Shown: piece after piece, positions 31,959 through 41,090 of the stretch
Position numbering within the stretch: position 1 is the stretch's first letter
Layout of the letters: each line of letters begins with the position of its first letter
DNA from: Aphelocoma coerulescens
Taxonomy: Eukaryota; Chordata; Aves; Passeriformes; Corvidae
Length of the DNA: 64,000 bases
Assembly: GCF_041296385.1 (NCBI RefSeq)
Contig: NW_027184084.1
Coordinates: forward strand, 496,001-560,000
Reading direction: 5' to 3'
Position numbers and translations under genes: made by a program
Notes under the pieces: model-generated
Told to the model about the DNA's origin: nothing
What the model saw: only the letters and a program-made list of their open reading frames with translations
Databases searched by the model: none

Positions 31959-32838
31959 AGACACACTGTCAAGTAACGTGGATGATAAAAACATCTCAGG
32001 GTTTACCACAGAAGTTGTCTTTAGAGTAACATAATCTTGTTCTAACAACACAGATTGGTATTTGAGCATTCTGCTAGGGGTGAGCCAGTGTCCCCCCTTT
32101 TGCTCCAGCACATTTATCACTGCATGGGGTACATACACAACAATGTGCTGCCCAAAGGTGAATTTACGGGCCTCCTGTATCAGGAGGACTGTTGCTGCCA
32201 CAGCTTTCAAGCATCCTGGCCAACCCTGGGCTACATTGTCTTGTTGTTTTGAGAAATAGGCCACAGCTCTTCACTGGTCTCCAAGGTGCTGTGCCAGTAC
32301 CCCAAGAGCAACATTCAGTCGCTCATGTGCAAAGAGTTCAAAAGGTTTAGTCAAGTCCGGCAGCCCCAGAGCTGGGGCTGACATCAAGGAATGTTTCAGC
32401 TGTTTAAATGCAGCCCTGGCATTCTCTGTCCACATGATTGTCCCCTTTTCAGCTGCTTTAAGGACCTCATATAAAGGTCTTACCAGTATACCGTAGTTTG
32501 ATATCCACAGGCGACACCAACCTACCATCCCCAGGAAGGCCTGCATGTCCCTTACAGTTTGGGGCTCTGGAAGTCGACAGATGGCTTCCTTCCGTTCTCT
32601 TCTGAGTTGTCGATGTCCACCGAAAATTTCCAGGCCCAGGTATACTACTGTTTCCCTGGCAACCTGTGCCTTCCCTTTTGAGACCCGATACCCACTTTGG
32701 CCTAAAAAGTTCAACAGACTTACAGTGAGCTGGATGCAGTCATCTCTCATCTTGGCTGCTATCAAGATGTCATCAACATACTGGAGAACTGCTCCTCCTG
32801 GTTCTCCAGTCCTCAAGCTCCTTTGCCAGCTGGTTTCA
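31959..32838 (-). pseudogene. pol: ERV-D reverse transcriptase, C-terminal part
   Basis: Continues RT from the finger/palm region (polymerase motif YVDD, about 32785, a variant of YMDD) through LGMVGWCRLW to the connection domain (YFSKQ, about 32257) and up to the ERV-G insertion. A stop/frame change lies near 32266-32271, where the two open frames meet. Confidence 0.85.
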
Positions 32839-33116
32839 TGTTGGGGCCCTCCCCCTGCCATGTAGCTCTGGGAGAGGGGCTCTGGGGGGGAGACACGGGG
32901 TTTCCCTAGCCCCTGGTCAGCCTCGTTCCCCATTGGTTGTTTTGTGTTCCCCTGCGCGGGCAAGGACCCTCGGGTCCCGTGATTACAGCAGTTCCTCGGC
33001 AGAGCCCTGGCCATGCGGCTGGGAAAATAAACATCTCTGAAACATCTATCAAGAATCGGTCCATAGATATTTCTTTTCCACGGGCCTCGTTGTTTGATAC
33101 GCCTGTTACAGTATCC
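32839..33116 (+). repeat. Solo LTR of the ERV-G family inside ERV-D RT
   Basis: About 278 bp, TGTTGGGGCCC ... TTACAGTATCC, plus orientation. The likely 6-bp duplication is GTTTCA (32833-32838) / GTTTCC (33117-33122). About the last dozen bases of the family consensus are missing. It is more diverged than the ERV-G LTRs and has lost the internal part by LTR recombination. Confidence 0.82.
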
Positions 33117-33640
33117 GTTTCCGAATATGGTCGGGCTGTTTTTGAATCCTTGGGGTAAAACTGTCCAGGTGAGCTGGGTCTTTCTCCCTGTTTCAGGATT
33201 CTCCCACTCAAAAGCAAAGAGTTCTTGGCTATTCTTATGCACAGGAATGCAGAAAAAGGCATCCATGAGATCTAAAACAGTGAACTACCCTAATTCATTT
33301 GTTAGTGTTGTCAAAAGTGTGTAAGGATTCGCTACCACTGGGTGTATGTCCTCTGTTATCTTGTTAATTTCCCTCAAATCCTGTACCAACCTGTAGCTTT
33401 TACCATCAGCTTTCTTTACTGGCAAGATTGGTGTGTTTTACCTGGATTCACATTTCACTAACAACCCAAATTTGAGAAACTTTTCAATCACAGGTACTAA
33501 TCCCTTGCAAGCTTCTAATTTCAGAGGATATTGTCTTTGTCTTACTGGTGTAGCCCCTGCTTTGAGTGTGATACTCACAGGTTCAGCTTTTTTGGATCTC
33601 CCAGGAGAATCATTGGCCCACACTATTTGAATGGCAGCCT
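33117..33640 (-). pseudogene. pol: ERV-D reverse transcriptase, N-terminal part
   Basis: RT fingers and palm: LTWTVLPQGFKN (about 33190-33150), the AFFCIPVHK segment (about 33255), and upstream QYPLK (about 33535) where the frame still continues from the protease. Stops and a frame change occur at about 33286 and 33440. It is cut at 33116 by the solo LTR. Confidence 0.8.
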
Positions 33641-35225
33641 CTTCAACTTCTTTGGGAATTTCTCCATGGCATTCCTGTACAAGTATAGCAGCTGCTTCGA
33701 TAATTTTAGGTTCTGGGATTATAACTATCACTCCCCCTTCCTTGGAAAACTTAATTTCTGCTTCCAATTTTTCCAATAAATCTCTGCCCAATAATGGCAT
33801 TGGGGAATTTGGCATATACAGGAACTGGTGAGAGACCCAGTGTTTTCCCAATCTAAATTTTAAAGGTTGGAAAAAAGGCCTTGTTTCACTTACCCCTCTA
33901 GCTCCGATCACATCCACAGTGTCTTGACTCAGTTTACCTTTTAAAGTATTTAACACAGAATATGTTGTTAATCCAACAACCACCCATTTTTGGTATCGCT
34001 TCAGCTTTTCCATCTGTTTTGGGACATTGTGACCCCAGCCAGGGTTTGCTAGGGGATAGATGTCATTAACTGACCCTTGGAGACTCCCAGTTGCAATTTG
34101 AGTTTCTATAGCAGATATAGCAGCTTTGTTGACCATTTCTCTCTCTGTTTTATCCAATAATTCATCTAGCATAACATTTAGATCACCCCAATCTGGATTT
34201 TGGGATTTCATGGCCATTTGTACATGCATAGCTACTCTCTCCGGGTTGTCCCTGTACTTCCCAATTGAGTTTTTCCACTGCTGTAATTCTCCGAGGGAAA
34301 ACGGTGTCTTTATATAAATCACTCCTTGATTTCCCACAGCCTCTCTCAGAGGTGCTTCTAATGCAAGTTCTTTCTCCCACCGTTTACCTGCTTTGGACCT
34401 TGTGTGTTTAGCGACGGGACTGACTGCTTTCATAGCTTCTCGGGCTATCCTTCCCCTTCTTCTACCACCCTCCCCGTGAGAACCATCTGTATCGGAATCA
34501 TCCCATTCGCTTTTAATTGAAATTGGTTCATTGGTTTTAAAGATTGTTCCAGCCGAATGTTGATCAGGAACTGTCTTGTTTTTTGCGGCAGTGGAGGGGT
34601 AGGGAGGCAGGGGCTGCAAGCAGCTTTTCCCGTCCTTAGCTCCGTAAGAGGCGCCTGGGTCGGGGCCATCCTGTCTGCCCTCAGCTTTAACATTGCCTGC
34701 GCTGCAGGGTGGGGAGAGCGAGCGGCTCTTCCTGTTTCTGGCTTGGAAACTTGCGGTTCTCCATACCAGGGAATGCCGCCACAATTGCCCGTGTCCATTT
34801 CTGCCTTCACTTCCATGTTCGGGGTACTCGGGGAAAGGTGGCCAGCCTGCCCCTTCCCCTCTTCCTTTCCCGTCTCTGCCTCTGGAAAAGTCAGGGGGCG
34901 GTGGCCAGTTAGCACTTTCCCCGCCTCTAGGGAGGTCAGGGGGTGGTGGCATACCCGCATCTCTCCCACCTCTGTGCCCGCCCTCCGCCCCTGACGAGGC
35001 TGGGGGCGGGGAGGCTCCTTGCCGCTCCTCTGGCTTGGAGCTGGCCGCTCGCTCCCCCCCCCACCCCCGCTCGGGCGGGGGCGGCGGAGGTGGCGGCGGC
35101 GGAAGAGCTGCCGCTCTCCCTCCTCCTGCCCCCACCCCCACCGGCTGCCCCATTCCTCCGTCCCCCACCCCCACGTGTGCGGGCTGCCCCGGCGGTTGAA
35201 CAGGGTAGGGAGACCCCCCCGCCAT
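33438..35225 (-). pseudogene. gag: ERV-D gag-pro-pol frame with internal deletion
   Basis: A 595-codon open frame. It has a Pro/Gly-rich p12-like part (35225-34450), capsid (about 34400-33985, with NPDWGDLN and KQMEKLKRYQKW), then directly protease from just after its active site (TYSVLN at about 33975 through LGRDLLEKL at about 33790), then the start of RT. An in-frame deletion near 33980 removed the capsid end, nucleocapsid and the protease catalytic D-T-G, yet kept the frame open. The product could not be a working protease. Confidence 0.85.
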
Positions 35226-35655
35226 CGCCCAAAGCTTGGCCCACCATATCTGTATCTGTCATATCGATTTCTCTGTACATATTAGTATACGAGCCAGCTT
35301 GTTGCGGCTTTTTCGTTCCCTTTCTCCTCCTCAAAGTCATTTCCATATTACTTCTGTCTACTACACATGCTTCTTCCCTGTTCAGATACATAGTAAAAAG
35401 TTCTGCATATCTTAGTTCATCAAACCTACGTAATGATCTCAATTCTACCATCAGGTCAGTAATGATGTTACTTTCCAAACTCCCATAGCGAGGCCAATTT
35501 CCTTGACTTAATTTTAAAGTCGGCCAAACCCGTGTGGACAGTCTGATCAATTCTCGGGTGTCCAAAGTAGTTTTTTGCCCTGTCAGCCATCTCCAGTGTT
35601 TTATTATCAGCTCTAATGGGCTGTTAGGAGGGATTTTTTCATTCACACCACCCAT
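35226..35655 (-). pseudogene. gag: ERV-D gag matrix part
   Basis: Matrix domain starting MGGVNEK at 35655 with Gly2 for myristoylation and a Trp-rich helical N-terminus. The frame differs from the downstream gag frame; the shift is near 35215-35225, at a run of seven C, so a single-base indel is likely. Both frames are open for a while in the GC-rich part. Confidence 0.8.
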
Positions 35656-36275
35656 GTTTGCTCACAGACAGAAAAACTCTGCCAGAGGAAAGCTCTTAAC
35701 TCTGGAATTCAGCCTGCAATCTGGCCTCGGAATTCCGATTTTCCAGGCAGTTTATCTAGGTTACTACACAAACACTTCAAAACAGCATTTTAAAATAGTA
35801 AAAAGCAACTAGTTTTAGCAAGCAGTAAATGCGCGCGCGTGAATATCTGGTCTCAAAAGGATTCGAACCCACAAATTCCCGACGTCTCAACCAACCAACC
35901 AACCAACCAACCTCTGAGCCACTCCTGCAGCTGTGTAAGGTGCAGCCTCTGGGCTCTTGTGGACTCCACGGAGGGTGTCCCCTCCTTTCCACAGTTTGCA
36001 GGGGAAAGGTTTAAGCTTTCCCCTTTTGTGGGCTTCTCTGCCCCCAACCTTTCCAACCCCCTTGGAGATCTCCTTCCCTAGTGCTAGCACAGTCTCGGTA
36101 GTATCGATCCCCTTTTCACTCACCTCTTTCCTTGCTTCTGCCTTTCCGTGCTGGGTCCTAAAGTCCTGGTCGCAGTCTTAAATTGTTGCTCCGGCCCCTC
36201 TGTAATTTGCCGGCAAAGAGAGGGGCAAAGCAAGATGTGTTCCCACCCAAGACTGTGAGTTTCAAGGTCTTTAGG
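35656..36275 (-). other. ERV-D leader
   Basis: About 620 bases between primer site and gag. It has GT-rich and Pro-codon-like segments but no convincing gene; in particular no Cys-rich accessory frame like that of ERV-A. It contains the tRNA-like element listed next. Confidence 0.6.
35848..35926 (-). ncRNA. tRNA-derived element with GGTT repeats in ERV-D leader
   Basis: On the minus strand: TGGCTCAGAGG (35921-35911) fits the tRNA A box, GGTTCGAATCC (35869-35859) fits the B box exactly, and the element ends TTTTGAGACCA, i.e. in CCA at 35848. Between the boxes lie six GGTT units (35912-35889) where an anticodon arm would be. The T stem pairs poorly, so this is not a working tRNA. It is in the same orientation as the provirus. 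It resembles a Leu/Ser-type tRNA remnant. Confidence 0.5.
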
Positions 36276-36293
36276 GTTCCTTCATGGTCGCCA
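36276..36293 (-). other. ERV-D primer-binding site, tRNA-Arg-like
   Basis: The minus strand TGGCGACCATGAAGGAAC fits the tRNA-Arg(CCG) site with two changes, as I recall it. It starts five bases after the LTR end. Confidence 0.6.
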
Positions 36294-36298
36294 GCAAC

Positions 36299-36559
36299 TG
36301 ATGCCTTTTCCTGGTCTTAAAATCAAGAGTCATACACAGTTAGAAGGGGAAAAGGGATCTTACCTTGGTATTTATTTTAAGGATCCTTAGATGCACACGT
36401 CCAGGTCAAATGCAGCAAAATGCACCCTGCAAAATGCTCACCCCAAAAGATCGGGTATAACATTATAGGTTTTACTAATTAGCATATCTATCAAAGATTC
36501 CCCAATGAGAGGCTCAAGTGAGCCTCCCTCCCCAAGGAGCCTTCCCCTGGATGGTTCTA
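36299..36559 (-). repeat. ERV-D 5' LTR, piece 1 (U5 side)
   Basis: Matches 26416-26670 of the 3' LTR. It is interrupted at 36559 by ERV-E, whose duplication GTTCTA is at 36554-36559. Confidence 0.9.
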
Positions 36560-37121
36560 TATTACAGCTGGTGGTGGGGTCAGTGGCTCTGACCCAGGAA
36601 GAGATGACCGTTCCGGAGAGATGGTCCCGAAAGGGATCGCCTTCCCGAGGCCCAGTGTCTTCCCTCAGCTGCTGGCAGAGGAGCCCCTGCAGAGGCTGTC
36701 AGCTCTTTAGTGGTTATCAGCTCGTGATTCCAGCTCAGCTCTGCAGGGCAGCCTCCAGGCCAAGCCAGACCAGAGAGAGACGAGAAGGCCCGTGTGGCTG
36801 GTTCCGCACAGAGGTAGCTTTATTGTTGGTTCCCTCCGGCGAAGGGGAAAGCCAGGGACGAGCTCTCTCCCCCACAGAGCCAGGGGGCTTCCTTTTATAG
36901 GGATACAGGGGATCAGCAGGGGACCAATGGGTTACAGAGGGTCTGGGACAGACCAATGGGTTACAGAAAGATCTGCATAGTGTCTCTCAAAGGATTGTGG
37001 GTCCACTTTTCCTCGCCATGACCAAGAAGTGGCTGCCTTTTCAGGGAGTCCTGCTGGGCAATTGCGAAATCTCTTGTCTCAGCAGAGATCCCTCCAGGGC
37101 AAGGGCTGGGCATATCCCACA
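36560..37121 (-). repeat. ERV-E 3' LTR
   Basis: 562 bp, minus strand TGTGGGATATGCCC ... CTGTAATA. A minus-strand AATAAAGC poly(A) signal is near 36823. The purine tract AGAAGGGGGAGT lies at about 37133-37122. Confidence 0.93.
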
Positions 37122-37133
37122 ACTCCCCCTTCT

Positions 37134-37335
37134 GTATTTATTAAAAAGGCATTCCCAGCAGTCTTTCTGCAGCACCGTAGGAGGCAAGAGAACATAAGTA
37201 ACACAGTAATAATTACAATGAATACCCACAAAACTCCCTTAATCAAAGATGCAGTCCATCCCGTTATTCCCCATCGTCCAAAAAGGTCATCATCTACTTT
37301 TAGGTCATAGAGGCTGTGGTGAGGATAGCATCAAC
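37134..37335 (-). pseudogene. env: ERV-E env remnant (membrane anchor and tail)
   Basis: The minus strand encodes GRWGITGW, a hydrophobic segment VLWVFIVIITVLL, then a Cys/Arg tail, typical of a transmembrane envelope C-terminus. No surface subunit or ectodomain remains in the 370 bases between pol and the LTR, so env was lost by deletion. The sequence 37336-37498 shows nothing clear. Confidence 0.7.
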
Positions 37336-37498
37336 GTAGATACATTTCATCTTTGGGCAGGGATGGGGCTTCTGAGAGGGAATATAAGCAAGATTTGTTA
37401 GCTCTGTGGTGGGAGGGGAGGTCTTGGGGTTTAGGGAAGTTTGACAAGGGTTGAGGGAAGGGGGTATTTTGGGGTAACAAGGGGTGATAACATATAAA

Positions 37499-40390
37499 CT
37501 AAGAATCAGTTTTTTCAGGCTGTGTCTGGCCTACGGCCTGACTTTTTGCTGTAGCTTCTTGTTCAGCTTTCTGTTTCGTCTGCTGCCGTGTGGTGGGACG
37601 ATCTTTTTCCTGGTTGGTGGGCATCTGGCGAAGTTTTCGTCTCCATGCCGAGCTGGTCTGGTTTTGGGGAGGTCCTGTATTTGTCTCAGGAGAGTTCTTT
37701 GTGTTTGTGGTAGCAGTGTTTGTAGGGCCTAAGTATGGTTTTATACTTTTTCCTGGGAACCACTTCGGGCTGGATGGTAGCTGGACACAGGCGTAGCCTC
37801 TCCCCCAGGTAATCAATTGGAAAGGCCCAGAGACCTGGTGTGATTCAGGGTCCTTTACCAGCACTGGTGGCTTCTCCGTGAGCTTAGCTTGGGTTGAGTT
37901 TGAGAAGTGGCGGAGTACTGGGGGGTCAGGCTCTGACGATGTACCATTTAGGAAGTTAATGACATAGAGAGCCTTACAGAGTCTTTCAACAGGAGACAAG
38001 ATTTCTGTTTCTCTCCGTTGCTGATTGAGGACTCTTTTGAGGGTTTGGTGGGTCCTTTCTACGATGGATTGTCCTGTGGGATTGCTAGATATGCCTGTCT
38101 TGTGTTTTATTCCCCATTGGTTGAAGAAATCTTTTAACTTACGAGAGGTGTAGGCAGGCCCATTATCTGTTTTGATTTCTTCAGGGACTCCCAGGGTGGC
38201 GAAGGCAAGGAGGAAATGCTTGATGACGTGGACGGCACTTTCCCCTGCATGGGCTGATGCAAACACTGCCCCAGAAAATGTGTCAACTGACACGTGCACA
38301 TATTTGGATCTCCCAAAGGATGGGAAGTGTGTTACATCAGTTTGCCACAATTGGCAGCTGTTCAGACCACGGGGGTTGACTCCAGTACCCATAGATGGTA
38401 TTTGGTAGTTCTGGCAGTTCAGGCACGTTGCAAAGGTAGCTTTTGCTTGATCTTTTGAAAGCTTGAACATTCTGACGAGGGCAGGAATATTTTGGTGAAA
38501 AAATGCATGCGACAACTTTGCCTGGGCAAAGATGTCAGGGACGTTTGCAGTCTCTGCTGGCATGGCCAGTGTATCTGCTCTCCTGTTCCCTTTGGCAATG
38601 GGACCAGGGAGGTCGGTGTGTGACCTCACATGCATAATGTAGTAAGGCTGTTTTCTGTGTGAGATTAAATGGATTAATGTAGAAACCAATTGATATAATT
38701 TTTTGTTGGAGACCTCCTTTAGAAAAGCATGTTCAGCCCTCATAGCTATACCAGCGACATAAGCCGAATCAGTGACCAAATTAAAAGGTTCATCTTTAAA
38801 CTTCTCAAAGGCTCTGACAACAGCTGCTAACTCAGCAATCTGTGGAGATCCCTCTACTATTTGGATATCAGATTCCCATTTTTGGGTATTGGGTTGTCTC
38901 CATGTCAGGACAGGCCGATGTGACGAACCTGACCCATCGGTAAAGACGGTCAGAGCTTTAAGAGGTTTTCTACTTTGGATTAATTTTGGAATCAAATTAA
39001 AAGCTGCATCGCGGTAGAAAAGTCTATGTTTTGGCATGTGAATGGAAATTTGGCCTGTGTAGCTATCTAGGGCTAACTGGAGGCTCTCATTAGTCTGGAG
39101 CAACAGCTTCAGATCCCCAGTGGTCAATGGCAAGTATATGCATGTGAACTCACACCCTGCAAGAGAGCGGAGACGAGTTCTGGCCTTTTTTATTAAATGT
39201 GCCATTACTTCTTGGAAGGTGGTTAATGTCTTTGTAGGTTGATGGCTTGTGAAGACCCATTCAAGTATCAGCAAAGGGTCTCTGAGTTTAGGGTCCCATT
39301 GGAAGATCAGTCCATGGAAACGGGGAGCTTTACCCAAAACTGCAAACTGAAGAGGCAGGCTGGGTTCAACGCGATGGGCTTGGCGTGAAGACAGGGCTTC
39401 TTGAACTTTGGCGATGGTATCTCGGGCTTCAGGTGTGAGGGCGCATGGAGAGTCCAAGTCTTTGCTGCCATGGAGGAGGTTGAAGAGGGGAGCGAGGTCT
39501 TCTGTTGTGACTCCCAGTAGGGGGCGTATCCAATTTATGGATCCGCACAGGCTGTGTAAGTCCCTTAGGGTTTTAGGGTCCTTTTTGATGGCGAGTTGCT
39601 GGGGTACGATGGTTCTCTCCCGGATCTGGAGGCCGAGGTAAGTCCATGGGCTGGAGTACTGCACTTTGTCCTCACGAATCTCAAATCCTGCTTCTTCTAT
39701 GGCCTCAATTGTCTTTTTAAGAGTTCTGTCCAAGTAAGTCTTTTCTGATGCACAGATTAGTATGTCATCCATGTAGTGGTAAATGATTGCTTCTGGGAAC
39801 AGGCTCCTGATGGGGGACAGAATGTGGGCGACGTACCACTGGCAGATGGGCGGGCTGTTCTTCATGCCTTGTGGGAGGACGAGCCAATGGTATCTTCTGA
39901 GTGGGGCTTCATCGTTAAGAGAGGGGATGGAGAAGGCGAACCGTGGTGCATCCTGAGGATGGAGCGGGATGTTAAAGAAACAGTCTTTAATGTCTATGAT
40001 GGCCAGCAGCCAGTCTCGGGGCAGCATCGATGGTGATGGCAGGCCGGGTTGGAGGGGGCCCATGTCTTCAATGACCTCATTGATCTTTCGTAGGTCATGG
40101 AGTAGTCTCCATTTGTTTGTGCCAGGCTTTTTCAGCACAAAGACAGGGGAATTCCAAGGGCTGGTGGTCTCGGTGATATGACCTTTGGCAAGTTGCTCTT
40201 CCACCAGGGCTTCCAGCGCGCTGAGTTTTTCTTTTTCAAGGGGCCACTGCCTTGTCCATTTTGGGTTGTCAGTCTTCCAGGTGAGCGGGGGAGTAGATGG
40301 CAGTGCGCGTTTCTCAGTGGCCCCAGTCAGAAATCCTGGCTGGGAATGGTAAGAGTGGCACCCCACTGAGATAGAAGGTCTCTGCCCCAT
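37499..40390 (-). CDS. pol: ERV-E pol: RT, RNase H, integrase (intact frame)
   Basis: A 963-codon uninterrupted pol frame. RT (residues about 30-300) has LPQGMKNSP and the polymerase motif YMDD. RNase H (about 460-590) has FTDGSGSS, VTDSAYV and RRADTLA. Integrase (about 610-850) has a zinc part (HAFFH ... CLNC), the core acids in WQTDVTH, KTDNGPAY and GQSIVERTH, and a Trp-rich C-terminus. The last 80 residues are Gln/Thr/Lys-rich. All catalytic residues I can check are present, so it may be functional. It overlaps protease by about 60 bases in the -1 frame. Confidence 0.93.
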   Translation of the reverse strand: MGQRPSISVGCHSYHSQPGFLTGATEKRALPSTPPLTWKTDNPKWTRQWPLEKEKLSALEALVEEQLAKGHITETTSPWNSPVFVLKKPGTNKWRLLHDLRKINEVIEDMGPLQPGLPSPSMLPRDWLLAIIDIKDCFFNIPLHPQDAPRFAFSIPSLNDEAPLRRYHWLVLPQGMKNSPPICQWYVAHILSPIRSLFPEAIIYHYMDDILICASEKTYLDRTLKKTIEAIEEAGFEIREDKVQYSSPWTYLGLQIRERTIVPQQLAIKKDPKTLRDLHSLCGSINWIRPLLGVTTEDLAPLFNLLHGSKDLDSPCALTPEARDTIAKVQEALSSRQAHRVEPSLPLQFAVLGKAPRFHGLIFQWDPKLRDPLLILEWVFTSHQPTKTLTTFQEVMAHLIKKARTRLRSLAGCEFTCIYLPLTTGDLKLLLQTNESLQLALDSYTGQISIHMPKHRLFYRDAAFNLIPKLIQSRKPLKALTVFTDGSGSSHRPVLTWRQPNTQKWESDIQIVEGSPQIAELAAVVRAFEKFKDEPFNLVTDSAYVAGIAMRAEHAFLKEVSNKKLYQLVSTLIHLISHRKQPYYIMHVRSHTDLPGPIAKGNRRADTLAMPAETANVPDIFAQAKLSHAFFHQNIPALVRMFKLSKDQAKATFATCLNCQNYQIPSMGTGVNPRGLNSCQLWQTDVTHFPSFGRSKYVHVSVDTFSGAVFASAHAGESAVHVIKHFLLAFATLGVPEEIKTDNGPAYTSRKLKDFFNQWGIKHKTGISSNPTGQSIVERTHQTLKRVLNQQRRETEILSPVERLCKALYVINFLNGTSSEPDPPVLRHFSNSTQAKLTEKPPVLVKDPESHQVSGPFQLITWGRGYACVQLPSSPKWFPGKSIKPYLGPTNTATTNTKNSPETNTGPPQNQTSSAWRRKLRQMPTNQEKDRPTTRQQTKQKAEQEATAKSQAVGQTQPEKTDS

Positions 40391-41090
40391 AGGGTGATGG
40401 GGGCTCTTACCACGAATGGTCGGGTGGTCGCTATCTTGCCCTCAGGTCCTTCAATGACAACATTTCCTTTGCTTCTCATGGACACTGCAACTCCACCAAT
40501 CCCGGAGATCATACCTGCCACTGGCTCCAGTTCCCAATTCCCTGGCCACTCGGAGCGGGTGATGATGGTCACGTCTGCTCCGGTGTCCAGCATCCCTGGG
40601 CAGTAGACCCTCTCTCCTTTACAGAACAAGCTGCACTCGATGGTCAGTTTGTTTGAGCCCACAATCTCCATCCACATTGCCATAGGATTGAGAGGAAGCT
40701 GTTCTGGGTGGTTCTGGGGAAGTAAAAAGGCTTGAGCAATTGGTGTTCCCTGTGGGAGAAAGAAAGGTATGTCCGTGCAGCAAAGCTGGACAAGAATCTC
40801 TTGTCCAGGTTGCACTGTTTGTATCTCAGGTAATACAAAGAGTTGTTCTGGACCATGGATGGTATCGCTTAGGATAAGAATGTCCCATGGGCCGTCATGC
40901 GGTCCATACTTTCCTGTGGGAATACGATAAAAACGCTTGTCAACAAAGTTAAATGGCAGTGATGTTACCAGTTGGCGTCTGGTCCCGATCAGTAGCGCTC
41001 CATGTGTTGGATCCTTCTCATGTGTTCTGGGATCGCCTGGGATGATGGTGCTGGGTGAGGTCCAGTTGTCTGCTCTCAGTGGTCCGATGT
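40327..41090 (-). CDS. pro: ERV-E protease with upstream dUTPase-like part
   Basis: Reached by -1 frameshift from gag. The N-terminal half (41090-40700) contains QPGQEILVQL and GTPIAQAFLLP, like the last strand of a retroviral dUTPase. The C-terminal half is an aspartic protease with active site LDTGADVTII (about 40590) and LWGRDLL (about 40350). The frame is open throughout. The upstream edge is approximate because entry is by frameshift. No canonical slippery heptamer was obvious near the gag stop; a less usual site may be used. Confidence 0.88.

Noticed and set aside
34557..35488. Plus-strand frames of 145-181 codons opposite ERV-D gag
   Set aside because: Antisense shadows of a GC-rich gag segment, with no domain features.
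35889..35912. AACC repeats as telomere-like or CRISPR-like sequence
   Set aside because: The unit is AACC, not the telomeric CCCTAA, and there are no spacers; it fits a microsatellite inside the tRNA-like element.
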